DNA of 64,000 nucleotides from assembly GCA_019638355.1 (NCBI GenBank), contig JAHBTY010000005.1:310001-374000 (forward strand), in the 5' to 3' direction. Of this stretch, positions 44,764 through 56,401 are shown in pieces. The translations under genes and the position numbers were made by a program. The notes beneath the pieces were generated by a model. It saw only the letters and a list, made by a program, of their open reading frames with translations, searched no databases and had not been told where the DNA came from. Positions within the stretch are counted from its first letter, which is position 1, and the number at the start of each line of letters is the position of its first letter. The DNA comes from Cyclobacteriaceae bacterium. GTDB lineage: Bacteria; Bacteroidota; Bacteroidia; Cytophagales; Cyclobacteriaceae.

Positions 44764-44771
44764 TATATTTG
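44764..44771 (+). promoter_or_regulatory. candidate -7 box for the 44840 gene
   Basis: TATATTTG fits TAnnTTTG and lies 68 bp upstream of ATG 44840. The -33 region reads only TTTT/TTTA, so the promoter is weaker than its divergent neighbour. Confidence 0.4.
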
Positions 44772-44839
44772 CAATGTCACTTCCATATTTGAAGTATATC
44801 ATCGGTATGGTTAGTGTATGAAGTTGAATAATTGAAATA

Positions 44840-45028
44840 ATGAATAGACTGTGCATTTATCCGAAAGACATTCAGGTAATCACAGGCAGAAGCGACAGGT
44901 ATGGTAGAAACCTTATTAAGAAGATCAAGGACCATTTCAACAAGCAGCAGCACCAGGTTGTTACAGTTGAAGAGTTCTGCCAGTACATGGGCTTGCAGCA
45001 GGAAACGGTTGTCAAGCAACTTCGATAG
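44840..45028 (+). CDS. short HTH-like island protein
   Basis: This 62-residue protein reads MNRLCIYPKDIQVITGRSDR, then YGRNLIKKIKDHFNKQQHQV and VTVEEFCQYMGLQQETVVKQ. The pattern of IxxITGxSxxYxRxLLxxIK followed by VxxxEFCxYMxL recurs in small Bacteroidota proteins, where it looks like a DNA-binding excisionase-like helix-turn-helix. The position 75 bp before the right-end repeats fits a recombination accessory role. Function inferred. Confidence 0.65.
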   Translation: MNRLCIYPKDIQVITGRSDRYGRNLIKKIKDHFNKQQHQVVTVEEFCQYMGLQQETVVKQLR

Positions 45029-45102
45029 GTTGTAACCTTATCTTTGCTTTTGCTTATGATAAGGCACAGCACACTCTCAACTCAACAACTTTTTTTCCTT
45101 TC

Positions 45103-45156
45103 TTTGTTGGGTAGTTTCCTTTGATAATACAGCCTTTGTTGGCTATTTGTTGCCCA
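45103..45156 (+). repeat. direct repeats, probable integrase arm-type sites (right end)
   Basis: TTTGTTGGGTA (45103-45113), TTTGTTGGCTA (45135-45145) and TTTGTTGCCCA (45146-45156) match the left-end unit and keep the same orientation. They lie 38-91 bp inside attR. Confidence 0.6.
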
Positions 45157-45193
45157 ATTAGCTGAAAGCCTTGATAATTAAGGGTTCACTATT

Positions 45194-45211
45194 TTTTGTA
45201 TCGGAAAGTAA
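45194..45211 (+). repeat. attR, 18-bp direct repeat
   Basis: TTTTGTATCGGAAAGTAA is an exact copy of the mnmE 3' end at 18137-18154. It is not part of any gene here, as expected for the displaced original chromosomal end. Confidence 0.88.
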
Positions 45212-45280
45212 GCGTAAATCTATTTCACAGATCAGTAACAGAGGCATTGTGCAACATGCGAAAACCCAGAAAGAATAAAT

Positions 45281-45304
45281 AAAAACCCATTTGCGCGTAT
45301 GGGT
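45281..45304 (-). terminator. terminator of the GH95 operon
   Basis: On the minus strand ACCCAT and ATGGGT (45285-45304) form a 6-bp stem around an 8-nt GC-rich loop, followed by TTTTTATTTATT. It lies 20 bp past the GH95 stop. Confidence 0.65.
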
Positions 45305-45323
45305 ACCGAATGGTTGAAATTAA

Positions 45324-47777
45324 TTATCGCACAATAACATAGGTTCTACCCGCTTGTGTTGGCACATCCATCACAAAAGTTTTCGGTAGAAAATTATTAG
45401 GTGGCCCCATTGCGTTGTTTTTAATTCCTTGCACTGATGTTACTGTTTGATAGAAAGGATTAGAATTTTCCGCTACAACTGATAATTGTTTACCACCAGT
45501 AAAATCTAACCGATTAGGCGTACGTAACCGCAGATTACCGCCCAATGTTGATTTAATTACAAGTTTTATAACCTTACTTTCTTGCCACTTTAATTCAACT
45601 ATTTCAAAGCCACCCCGGGCACGCAACCCGGTTATTGAACCGGTTGGCCACACATCGGGTAATGCTGGTAACAAATGCACCGCATCATCGGTACTTTGCA
45701 TTAACATTTCGGCAATGCCTGAGGTGCAACCAAAGTTACCGTCAATTTGAAAAGGTGGATGCGCATCAAATAAATTATTGTATGTACCGCCACCGCCTTC
45801 GTTGGTACCAACCGGTGTAAGTTGGTCTTGTATAAGTTTATACGCATGATTGCCATCTAATAACCGCGCCCACCAGTTTACTTTCCAACCCATACTCCAA
45901 CCGGTTGAAACATCACCGCGATGTTGTAAGGTTGTTCGTGCCGCTGCATACAATTCAGGTGTGCGATACGGTGAAATCTGATTGGATGGAAACAATCCAT
46001 ACAAATGCGAGATGTGCCTGTGTTTGTCATTCGGATCGTCAATATCTTCCAGCCATTCCTGCAATTGCCCATGTTTACCTACTTGCATGGGTGGCAACCG
46101 ATCGCGCATTTGTTTCAATGAATCGCTGAATGCATGATCACGATTCAATATTTGTGCTGCCGTTATTACTGTACTGAAAGCATCAAACACAATCTGGTTG
46201 CTCATGGTAGTACCTACATCCAGCGAAGAACCCTGATGGGCAGCCGGTGCATTTTCGGGTGACATATCGGGATTGATTACTAACCATTTGTAAGTTGGAT
46301 GTTCGATCAGAAAATCCGTATAAAAAAGTGCAGCACCTTTTAAGATCGGATAAACCGACTCCAGAAATTTTTTATCACCATTATATAAGTAATGCTCCCA
46401 CAAATGTTGGCTTGTCCAGCCACCACCCATCGGCCACGCACCCCAAAAGGCAGCATCCACGGCACCGGTTGCTCGCCATATATCGGTATTATGATGAGCC
46501 GTCCAACCACGAGCACCGTACATCATCCGAGCGGTTTCTTTTCCGCTTTCAGCCAATTCTTTCACCATTCTTAAAAACGGTTCATGTAATTCCGATAAAT
46601 TTGTTTTTTCTGCAGGCCAGTAGTTCATTTCTGCATTAATGTTAATCGTGTACTTACTATCCCATGCAGGTTTCATACTGCGATTCCAAATGCCTTGCAG
46701 ATTAGCCGGCTGTCCACCCGGTTGTGAAGATGAAATCAATAAGTACCGGCCATACTGAAAGTAAAGTGCTGCAAAATGTGGGTCGTTTGCATTTCGAAAA
46801 TTTTTCAACCGTTCATCAGTAGGAAGTTTAACTGCTTCGGTAGTGCCCAAATTAAGTTTTACACGATTAAAGTATTTTTGATATGCGGCTACATGCGCTT
46901 TTTGAATTTGATTATAGGGCTTCGCGAAGGCATTACTTAAATATTTGTTTGCTCTTTCACTTTCATTTGCACTTATATCGAAATAAATATTGAAGTTGGT
47001 TGCGATGGACATATAAAGCGTAGCGGTGTTCGCATTGTTAACTGAAAGTGTAGAATCCGTTGAAATAATTTTTCCGCCATCTGACTTTAATTTAATTATT
47101 CCTTTGAAGTGAATTTTTCCCGCTACCCCTTCGTGATCGCTTGTAACGCCTGAAATGATTACCTCATTTCCATTTGCTGTTTGTACGTTTGCACGAGTAT
47201 GGGGCGTTGATCCTTTAGCTACAAAAGAAATGCTTCCAGCTTTAGTGGCCGTAAGTCGTAGTACCACCACTCTGTCCGCCAAGGAAGCAAGTGTTTCTCT
47301 GGTGTAAGTAACATCCTCAACAGTGTATATTGTTTTAGCAATTGCCTTTTCAATATCCAGTTCTCTATAATAGTTAGTATAGTTTTTATGGTCTGCAAAC
47401 AAAAGATGAACACTACCCACAGGTTGAAACATTTGCCCATGCGATTTTTTTGAGATAATTACCTTGTTGGCTAATTGCTCGGCTTCCTTTTGTTTACCTT
47501 CAAAGATGAGGCGTCTTAACTCAGGCAAGGCAGCTAATGCTTCGTGGTTATCATTTCGGTTGGGGCTGCCGCTCCATACCGTATGTTCATTTAGTTGGAT
47601 AATCTCTTCTTCTACGTTTCCATAAACCATAGCACCCAGCCGACCGTTACCAATGGGTAATGCGTTTTCCCAAGTATTGCCCGATGGTTTATTGTACCAT
47701 AATTTCAACTCATTATCAGGCTGCGCAAAAATTGTTATACACCAAAAGATTAAAACAATGAAAAGTATTAGGCGCAT
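45324..47777 (-). CDS. GH95 alpha-L-fucosidase (or related L-galactosidase)
   Basis: The secreted glycosidase has a signal peptide (LFIVLIFWCITIFAQ) and 817 residues, the normal GH95 length. Family stretches include LKLWYNKPSGNTWENALPIG and GNGRLGAMVYGNV at the N-terminus. The (alpha/alpha)6 barrel has INAEMNYWPAEKTNLSEL, WINPDMSPENAPA-like substrate-site sequence, HRHISHLYGLFPSNQI and IDGNFGCTSGIAEML. GH95 enzymes cleave terminal alpha-1,2-fucose, or L-galactose, by an inverting mechanism. Plant xyloglucan, mucin-type or algal substrates are all possible. It is the last gene of the six-gene operon starting at 56248, 4 bp after the dehydrogenase gene. Confidence 0.92.
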   Translation of the reverse strand: MRLILFIVLIFWCITIFAQPDNELKLWYNKPSGNTWENALPIGNGRLGAMVYGNVEEEIIQLNEHTVWSGSPNRNDNHEALAALPELRRLIFEGKQKEAEQLANKVIISKKSHGQMFQPVGSVHLLFADHKNYTNYYRELDIEKAIAKTIYTVEDVTYTRETLASLADRVVVLRLTATKAGSISFVAKGSTPHTRANVQTANGNEVIISGVTSDHEGVAGKIHFKGIIKLKSDGGKIISTDSTLSVNNANTATLYMSIATNFNIYFDISANESERANKYLSNAFAKPYNQIQKAHVAAYQKYFNRVKLNLGTTEAVKLPTDERLKNFRNANDPHFAALYFQYGRYLLISSSQPGGQPANLQGIWNRSMKPAWDSKYTININAEMNYWPAEKTNLSELHEPFLRMVKELAESGKETARMMYGARGWTAHHNTDIWRATGAVDAAFWGAWPMGGGWTSQHLWEHYLYNGDKKFLESVYPILKGAALFYTDFLIEHPTYKWLVINPDMSPENAPAAHQGSSLDVGTTMSNQIVFDAFSTVITAAQILNRDHAFSDSLKQMRDRLPPMQVGKHGQLQEWLEDIDDPNDKHRHISHLYGLFPSNQISPYRTPELYAAARTTLQHRGDVSTGWSMGWKVNWWARLLDGNHAYKLIQDQLTPVGTNEGGGGTYNNLFDAHPPFQIDGNFGCTSGIAEMLMQSTDDAVHLLPALPDVWPTGSITGLRARGGFEIVELKWQESKVIKLVIKSTLGGNLRLRTPNRLDFTGGKQLSVVAENSNPFYQTVTSVQGIKNNAMGPPNNFLPKTFVMDVPTQAGRTYVIVR

Positions 47778-47780
47778 AGT

Positions 47781-48800
47781 TTACGAGTTGAATTCCACCA
47801 TAGCTTTTATTACACCACTCTCTGGGTTTAGCCATTGACTAAATGTATCTGTTACATCAACAAAATCAACTCGATGGGTAATATATGCTTCCGGATTTAT
47901 CTTACCCTCTTTTATCGATTTGATTACCAACTCAAAATCTTGACGAGTGGCATTGCGACTACTCATTAATGTTGCTTCACGTTTATGAAACTCCGGATGA
48001 TTGAATGTAATATCTCCTTTTTGTAATCCTATTAATACATACCGACCACCGTGCGCCAGGTATTGAAAAGCACTGTTGATGGCTTTCAAACTACCCGTAG
48101 CATCTATCACAACGGTAGGCATATCACCGCTGGTAATTTCACGTAGGGCACTCAAAACATCTGTTGAACTTGCATTTACAGTATGTTCCATTTTCAATTT
48201 CTCACGGCAATAGTTCAGTCGTTGCTCATTAATATCCAAGGTTATTACTTTACCGCCTGCCAAGCGGGCAAACTCCATCGTACCCAATCCAATTGGCCCT
48301 GCCCCTATCACCAAAACAAATTCACCTTCTCCTACCTGGGCACGCCTCACACCATGCGCTCCAATAGCCAAAGGTTCAACCATCGCCAACGCATCCAAGC
48401 TTAGTCCCTCGCTATGCACCAACGATATTGATGGAACCGAAAGGTACTCTACCATTCCACCATCTACATGTACTCCGCATACATTCATGCTCACACAACA
48501 ATTTGGTTTGCCGTGTAAACAAGCTATGCAGGTACCACAATTAAAATAGGGAACAATCGTAACGATCTCGCCTTTTGAAAAGCCAGGTGCATGATCGATT
48601 GCAATTAATTCACCCGCCAATTCATGACCCAGAATGCGTGGGTAGGTAAAGTATGGCTGTGTTCCTACAAAGGCATGAAGGTCGGTTCCGCAAATACCAA
48701 TGCGTTTTATTTTTATGATAGCATGATCTTTCTTTAATGCAGGAGTGGGAATAGTTATGTACTCGAATGTTCCAGGCTGCTTGCATACCAATGCTTTCAT
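47781..48800 (-). CDS. zinc-dependent sugar/alcohol dehydrogenase (MDR family)
   Basis: This 339-residue medium-chain dehydrogenase shows the catalytic zinc site GICGTDLHAF and GHELAGEL, the structural zinc lobe CGTCIACLHGKPNC, and the Rossmann motif VIGAGPIGLGTMEFAR (about 165-180). Related enzymes oxidise sorbitol, L-threonine, galactonate or fuconate-type substrates. Together with the fucosidase and Gfo/Idh enzyme downstream of one promoter, a role in sugar or sugar-acid oxidation is likely. The exact substrate is unknown. Confidence 0.85.
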   Translation of the reverse strand: MKALVCKQPGTFEYITIPTPALKKDHAIIKIKRIGICGTDLHAFVGTQPYFTYPRILGHELAGELIAIDHAPGFSKGEIVTIVPYFNCGTCIACLHGKPNCCVSMNVCGVHVDGGMVEYLSVPSISLVHSEGLSLDALAMVEPLAIGAHGVRRAQVGEGEFVLVIGAGPIGLGTMEFARLAGGKVITLDINEQRLNYCREKLKMEHTVNASSTDVLSALREITSGDMPTVVIDATGSLKAINSAFQYLAHGGRYVLIGLQKGDITFNHPEFHKREATLMSSRNATRQDFELVIKSIKEGKINPEAYITHRVDFVDVTDTFSQWLNPESGVIKAMVEFNS

Positions 48801-48823
48801 AAAGCTACCTCTGATCTTGTAAA

Positions 48824-51885
<3,062 letters not shown>

Positions 51886-51888
51886 GAT

Positions 51889-52749
51889 TTAATCGTTTAA
51901 TAGTTTTCTTAAAAAATGAAGGCCATCCTGAGCAAATCCATCTTGCGAGGGTGCGAGGTTTTTCCAGATACATACCGCACCTGCTAATTCTTTTACTTCG
52001 GGTGTAAAACTTTCAATGGAGATCACTCCTTTATAATTGACGTTGTTTAATCCTTGCTTGAAAGAATTCCAGGGAGTTTGCCCCGTACCAGGAGTGCCGC
52101 GATAATTTTCTGCCACCTGCAGGTGAATGAGCCTTCCGCCCACCGATGTAATGGCTAATTCGATGTTACGTTCTTCAATAGCCATGTGAAATCCATCCAA
52201 CATAATTTTGGCAGCCGGATGGTTCACATCATTCACCAACCGCAGCACATCTTCAGCTGTGTTAATCATGTCCGATTCAAACCGATTTAAGGGTTCAAGG
52301 GCAATTTCAAGATTACGCTCGTGCGCCAGCTTACTTACCTTGTGAATGTTGGTAACAGCACGATCCCATTCTTTTTTCCGTTGCTCAGGCGAAACCATTC
52401 GTGCTTTGCCTACAGCCGAGTACATGGGACCGGCTAAAAATTTTGCACCCCATTCATTGCAGAAATCAAGACACTGCGTTATGTACTGAAAACAGGTTTC
52501 GTGTACAGCCGGATCATCGTGCGTTAAATCGCGCGTGGGGCCAAATGCACCACATACTATTGCTTCCAAGCCGTGCTGATCTAAAGCTGCTTTTATTTTT
52601 TTTGCATTTATCTTCTCCGGGTATTCTACCGGAATTTCAACTACATCGAAACCCATTGATTTTATCTTAGGGAACAACTCAATGGTTTCGGTGGTGAAAG
52701 GTGAAGTCCACAGCCAGGTACTTACACCAAATTTTACATTCAAGCTCAT
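51889..52749 (-). CDS. sugar phosphate isomerase/epimerase-type TIM barrel
   Basis: Start at ATG 52749 (MSLNVKFGVSTWLWTSPFT) avoids overlap with the upstream gene and gives 286 residues. The xylose-isomerase-like barrel shows EIALEPLNRFESDMINTAED, with the metal-binding Glu, and KIMLDGFHMAIEE, with Asp/His. LIHLQVAENYRGTPGTGQTP and VISIESF complete the metal site. The pattern is close to D-tagatose/L-ribulose 3-epimerases. It may interconvert ketoses produced by the neighbouring dehydrogenases. Confidence 0.85.
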   Translation of the reverse strand: MSLNVKFGVSTWLWTSPFTTETIELFPKIKSMGFDVVEIPVEYPEKINAKKIKAALDQHGLEAIVCGAFGPTRDLTHDDPAVHETCFQYITQCLDFCNEWGAKFLAGPMYSAVGKARMVSPEQRKKEWDRAVTNIHKVSKLAHERNLEIALEPLNRFESDMINTAEDVLRLVNDVNHPAAKIMLDGFHMAIEERNIELAITSVGGRLIHLQVAENYRGTPGTGQTPWNSFKQGLNNVNYKGVISIESFTPEVKELAGAVCIWKNLAPSQDGFAQDGLHFLRKLLND

Positions 52750-52756
52750 AGCGGTA

Positions 52757-55700
52757 TTAAAGTGGTTTGGCAGGAACAACTTTCATCACGCCATTCATTA
52801 TTGACCAATGCCCCGGAAACGTACACACATAAGGATAATCGCCAAATTTAGTGGGCGCTATAAACCTCAGCGTTTCGGTTTGTTGTGGATTTACCAGTTT
52901 AGTTGAAAACAATACTTCCGGAAGTTGAGGTACATATTGTTTTTCTGCGCCTTGCGGATCGCTCGCCATTTTATCAGCCGCTTTACCAATTGTTTCCAAA
53001 GAACCCACCAGACCTATCACCAGGTTGTGTTGCATGAAATCCGGATTTTCAAAAATGATTTCAACCTGCTTTCCGGCCTCCACCGTAAACTCTTTCAAAT
53101 CGTACTTCATTTCATTTTTGATCACTTTTAGTTTGATAACTGTTGCGCCAGTAGCCGATGTTACAGGCTCATCCAATTGAACTTTATTTAAATTATTATC
53201 TGCAAAGAGTTGCCCAATGGTAGTACCCGTGAAAAGATTTTGATTAACAGGTCTTCTGCTTTGGTCTCTCTCAAACTTCCAGGTTCCGGCAAGTGAAATC
53301 TTTTGAGTGCCAACTTGTAAAAACATTTCTTCGGGCTTTCCATAAATTCCACCCGGGCCGCCAATGTCTTCTACCCGAATGGCAACTACATTTTTTCCAG
53401 GTTTCAATACGTTCTCCTTTACATTGTAAATTCTTTTCTCATTCACTTTTCGATCCATACCTCCCACTCTAATTCCATTGATGTAACTGAAATCAGAATC
53501 GTTGATGGGGCCTAATGAAAGAACAGCTTTTTTTCCAGCGAATGTCGTGGGCACATCAATCACTTTTCTAAACCAGAAAATACCATCTACGTTTTGATCG
53601 AGATATTTTGGTAAATCAAATGGTTTCCACGAAGCATCATTAAATTCAACGGCTTCGGGTGTTACACTTACTTCAACTTTTGGTCCGCTATAATCCGCAT
53701 TCGAAGCTTTGAACGCAGTTAAAAATCCTTTGCGGTGTTGATGGGCTACGGCATAAACTGCTTTCGATAACCATTCATCGTTCTTCACACTTTCTTCGGT
53801 ACTGATCTGATAAAGTGTTGCGCCAAGCGATTCTGAGGGAGCGATCTCTATGAGAGAAACAATCGCAGCCAACCGGGTGTTGGGGTCTTCATCGTTAAGT
53901 AATTTGTATTTGGTTACCAGTTCTTCTGACCAACCCGATTTAGATAAAATCTGAATGGCAGCCTTTCTTACTCCGGCCGCAGGGTGTGTTAATGCTTTTT
54001 CAACTACGGCCTGGGCCTGATCATCTTTGCTGATTGCGCCAAGTCCATCTATTGTCCAAAGTGCATGAATAGCGGCATAGTTATCGCCAAATTCATTTAT
54101 GGTTTGGTTGCTTGCCAGATCAAACAACTTCGATAACACATCCAGATTACCGCGTTCTACCAACAACCGTTGTGCGGTTAATCGCCATAACTGGTTATCG
54201 TTACTCAGTGCTTTAATCAATTTATCCGGATCATCTTTACTTAGTGCAAGCGGCTTCACTTTTTTTGCTTGTCTGCTAACCACCCGCCACACACGGCCGT
54301 GCGATTTATCGCGCAACGGATTTTCATAGGCATTCCCTTTTCCGTTCACGCCTTCAAAACCACCACGTTCAGGTGTTGGTGTTGGATTGTGTTGAATAAT
54401 GAAGTTATACCAATCCAAAACCCAGACGGCTCCATCGGGGCCAACCTTTGCATCAACCGGGGCTACCCATTCATCGGCACCGGCAAATAAATTCCAACCA
54501 TCTTTCTCTACAAAGCCAGCACCTTTCTTTTCGATGCGTGCCATGTGTACCAGGTGGCCCGTTGGTTCGCATACAAAGGCTACTTTATTCCAGAATTGTT
54601 CGGGATAACTACGGGCTGTATAAAAGTGGTGACCAGCAGCGGCTGTAAATCCACCAAACACATCTACTTGTCGCACCTTATCAGTGATGGGATGCATGGC
54701 GTAATGTCCGTCTATCTTGGCACTGCCATTTAGTTGAACACCTTCTACATCGCGCAACGCTTTGTTGGGAATACCCATAAACACACTGTGCGTGTTATTA
54801 GCAGTGGAAGCAAACACATCGTTGTTCTCGGTTAAACCAAAACCCCAGGTATTATTGCTGGTATTGGTGATAAATTCAAATGCGGACACATCGGGTTTAA
54901 AGCGATAAATACCTTGGCGGAACTGACGATTTTCACCAGCGATTGTTCCTTCAAAACCTGAATAGCCTACCACACCCCAGATCTGATTATCCAATCCGTA
55001 TTTGAGATTAGATGGCCCAGCATGCGTATCGAACACACCCCAACCATCGATAATTGTTTTTCTTACATCGGCTTTGTCATCGCCATCGGTATCTTTCAAA
55101 AACAAAAACTGCGGTGCTTGCGAAACAATTACACCACCATTGCTAAACACCATGCTGGTAGGAATATTTAATTTATCAGCAAACACAGTAAACTTATCGG
55201 CCTTGCCATCGCCATCGGTGTCTTCGCAGATTTTTATCCGATCATCGCCCGCGCCTTTGTCTTCCAAAACTGTGTTAGGATAATCTACGGTTTCAATCAC
55301 CCACAATCTTCCCTTCTCGTCCCACTCCATAGCAATGGGATTAATTATGTTTGGTTCAGATGCAAACAACTCCAGATCAAAACCAACCGGTACTTGAATC
55401 AGTTTGGCAGATTCTTCCGGTGTGAGTGGATCCTGATAGCGTGGGCCCGGGCTACGTTTTTCATAATTTGGAATTCCATCAGCATCGCGATAAACAAGCG
55501 TTGGAAGTTGTTTACTAAATGCTTCCCACTTTTGCTTTGCTGCATCGCCTACGGCCCATAAAATTCCCTGCTTCATTAATGCGTGAAAGCCGGGGTTATC
55601 CCATGTGCGTTCATCATGACCATACGCAGTATAAAACACTCGCCCCTTGCCGTATTCTTTCGTCCAGGTCCAGGGTTCGCGATGATTGCCTTCTACGCGC

Positions 55701-56248
55701 TCCATTAAAATGGTAATGTCTTCTGCTATTTTAGCATGCACATAGGTTTCGTCCCACGTAGCGAAAGGTTGAAGCGTTTGTGTAATGGGATGATCCTTCT
55801 TAATAATATCGGTAGTAAACGAATCTGTTTTATGCGTTGAGAACTGACCACCAACCAGATCGATGTATTTTGGCGAATTACGAAAACACCAACTCGCACA
55901 ATGCACAGGAATAAATCCCTTACCCTTTTCTACAAATGATAATAATGCGGTTTCCTGCGAAGTAGTAATGCTATCGTGATTGGCATAAATCATCAACGCA
56001 TCGTACTTATCCAGATTTTCCGAATTGAGATCATTGGGATTGCTGGTGTAGGTAAAACTGATACCATCCAGCGAAAGCTGCGAGGCAAGCAATGGTAAAA
56101 GCTGGGCCGAGTTGTGATGCTCACTGTCGTGCCCCAGAAACAGGATTTCAAGTTTTCCGGAATCGTTGCGCAGACTTTTGGCTTGTTGGTTACAAGAACA
56201 AACCAGCCCTGCAAGGCATAGGCTGAAGATGAAAGTTATAAATCGCAT
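52757..56248 (-). CDS. ThuA - propeller dehydrogenase - HEAT - azurin lipoprotein
   Basis: This 1163-residue lipoprotein (lipobox LVCSC) has several domains. ThuA-like (about 30-240): IPVHCASWCFRNS, then GKGRVFYTAYGHDERTW. A beta-propeller of the PVC-type membrane-bound dehydrogenase kind (about 270-660): EWDEKGRLWVIETVDYPN, then DTDGDGKADKFTVF. HEAT repeats (about 660-820) and a beta-sandwich (about 840-1010). A C-terminal cupredoxin has type-1 copper ligands in MQHNLVIG (His), YVCTFPGHWSIMNG (Cys, His and Met). The large protein probably passes electrons from sugar oxidation to copper. It is the first gene of the operon, divergent from araC-type 56402. Confidence 0.85.
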   Translation of the reverse strand: MRFITFIFSLCLAGLVCSCNQQAKSLRNDSGKLEILFLGHDSEHHNSAQLLPLLASQLSLDGISFTYTSNPNDLNSENLDKYDALMIYANHDSITTSQETALLSFVEKGKGFIPVHCASWCFRNSPKYIDLVGGQFSTHKTDSFTTDIIKKDHPITQTLQPFATWDETYVHAKIAEDITILMERVEGNHREPWTWTKEYGKGRVFYTAYGHDERTWDNPGFHALMKQGILWAVGDAAKQKWEAFSKQLPTLVYRDADGIPNYEKRSPGPRYQDPLTPEESAKLIQVPVGFDLELFASEPNIINPIAMEWDEKGRLWVIETVDYPNTVLEDKGAGDDRIKICEDTDGDGKADKFTVFADKLNIPTSMVFSNGGVIVSQAPQFLFLKDTDGDDKADVRKTIIDGWGVFDTHAGPSNLKYGLDNQIWGVVGYSGFEGTIAGENRQFRQGIYRFKPDVSAFEFITNTSNNTWGFGLTENNDVFASTANNTHSVFMGIPNKALRDVEGVQLNGSAKIDGHYAMHPITDKVRQVDVFGGFTAAAGHHFYTARSYPEQFWNKVAFVCEPTGHLVHMARIEKKGAGFVEKDGWNLFAGADEWVAPVDAKVGPDGAVWVLDWYNFIIQHNPTPTPERGGFEGVNGKGNAYENPLRDKSHGRVWRVVSRQAKKVKPLALSKDDPDKLIKALSNDNQLWRLTAQRLLVERGNLDVLSKLFDLASNQTINEFGDNYAAIHALWTIDGLGAISKDDQAQAVVEKALTHPAAGVRKAAIQILSKSGWSEELVTKYKLLNDEDPNTRLAAIVSLIEIAPSESLGATLYQISTEESVKNDEWLSKAVYAVAHQHRKGFLTAFKASNADYSGPKVEVSVTPEAVEFNDASWKPFDLPKYLDQNVDGIFWFRKVIDVPTTFAGKKAVLSLGPINDSDFSYINGIRVGGMDRKVNEKRIYNVKENVLKPGKNVVAIRVEDIGGPGGIYGKPEEMFLQVGTQKISLAGTWKFERDQSRRPVNQNLFTGTTIGQLFADNNLNKVQLDEPVTSATGATVIKLKVIKNEMKYDLKEFTVEAGKQVEIIFENPDFMQHNLVIGLVGSLETIGKAADKMASDPQGAEKQYVPQLPEVLFSTKLVNPQQTETLRFIAPTKFGDYPYVCTFPGHWSIMNGVMKVVPAKPL

Positions 56249-56291
56249 GGCACTTAGGGTTTTTATGCAATAAAATTGCCCTCCTTAATCC

Positions 56292-56303
56292 GCAAACGTT
56301 TGC
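56292..56303. promoter_or_regulatory. perfect 12-bp palindrome, LacI-operator-like
   Basis: GCAAACGTTTGC is self-complementary with the central CG typical of LacI/GalR-family operators. It lies between the divergent ThuA/azurin operon (start 56248) and the AraC-type gene (start 56402). No LacI-type gene is present in the window. Confidence 0.5.
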
Positions 56304-56401
56304 TTTATTTTATCAAAAAATGACTTTATTTTGACATGAAATGGTCTCCTTAGCAAGAAAAGAGACAATTAAGTACCAGTTATTAACTCGATTCTGGAAT
56401 C

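Larger units (their letters stand above)
18137..45211. mobile_element. 27-kb integrative island inserted in the 3' end of mnmE
   Basis: An exact 18-bp direct repeat marks both ends: 18137-18154, the end of mnmE, and 45194-45211. A tyrosine recombinase with a zinc-ribbon/HTH partner lies just inside the left end, and TTTGTTGCC-type repeats lie inside both ends. Contents: recombination and replication genes (18363-23586), a six-gene defence-like operon with Argonaute (23771-36086), an AT-rich metabolic cargo (36152-41546) and a stem-loop-rich right end with three genes. No relaxase, type IV secretion or virion gene is visible. The trmE/mnmE 3' end is also the known site of SGI1-type islands in Gammaproteobacteria. 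Confidence 0.88.

Noticed and set aside
18155-45193. Conjugative transposon or prophage
   Set aside because: No relaxase, TraG/VirB4-type ATPase, portal, terminase, capsid or tail protein was found in any large reading frame.
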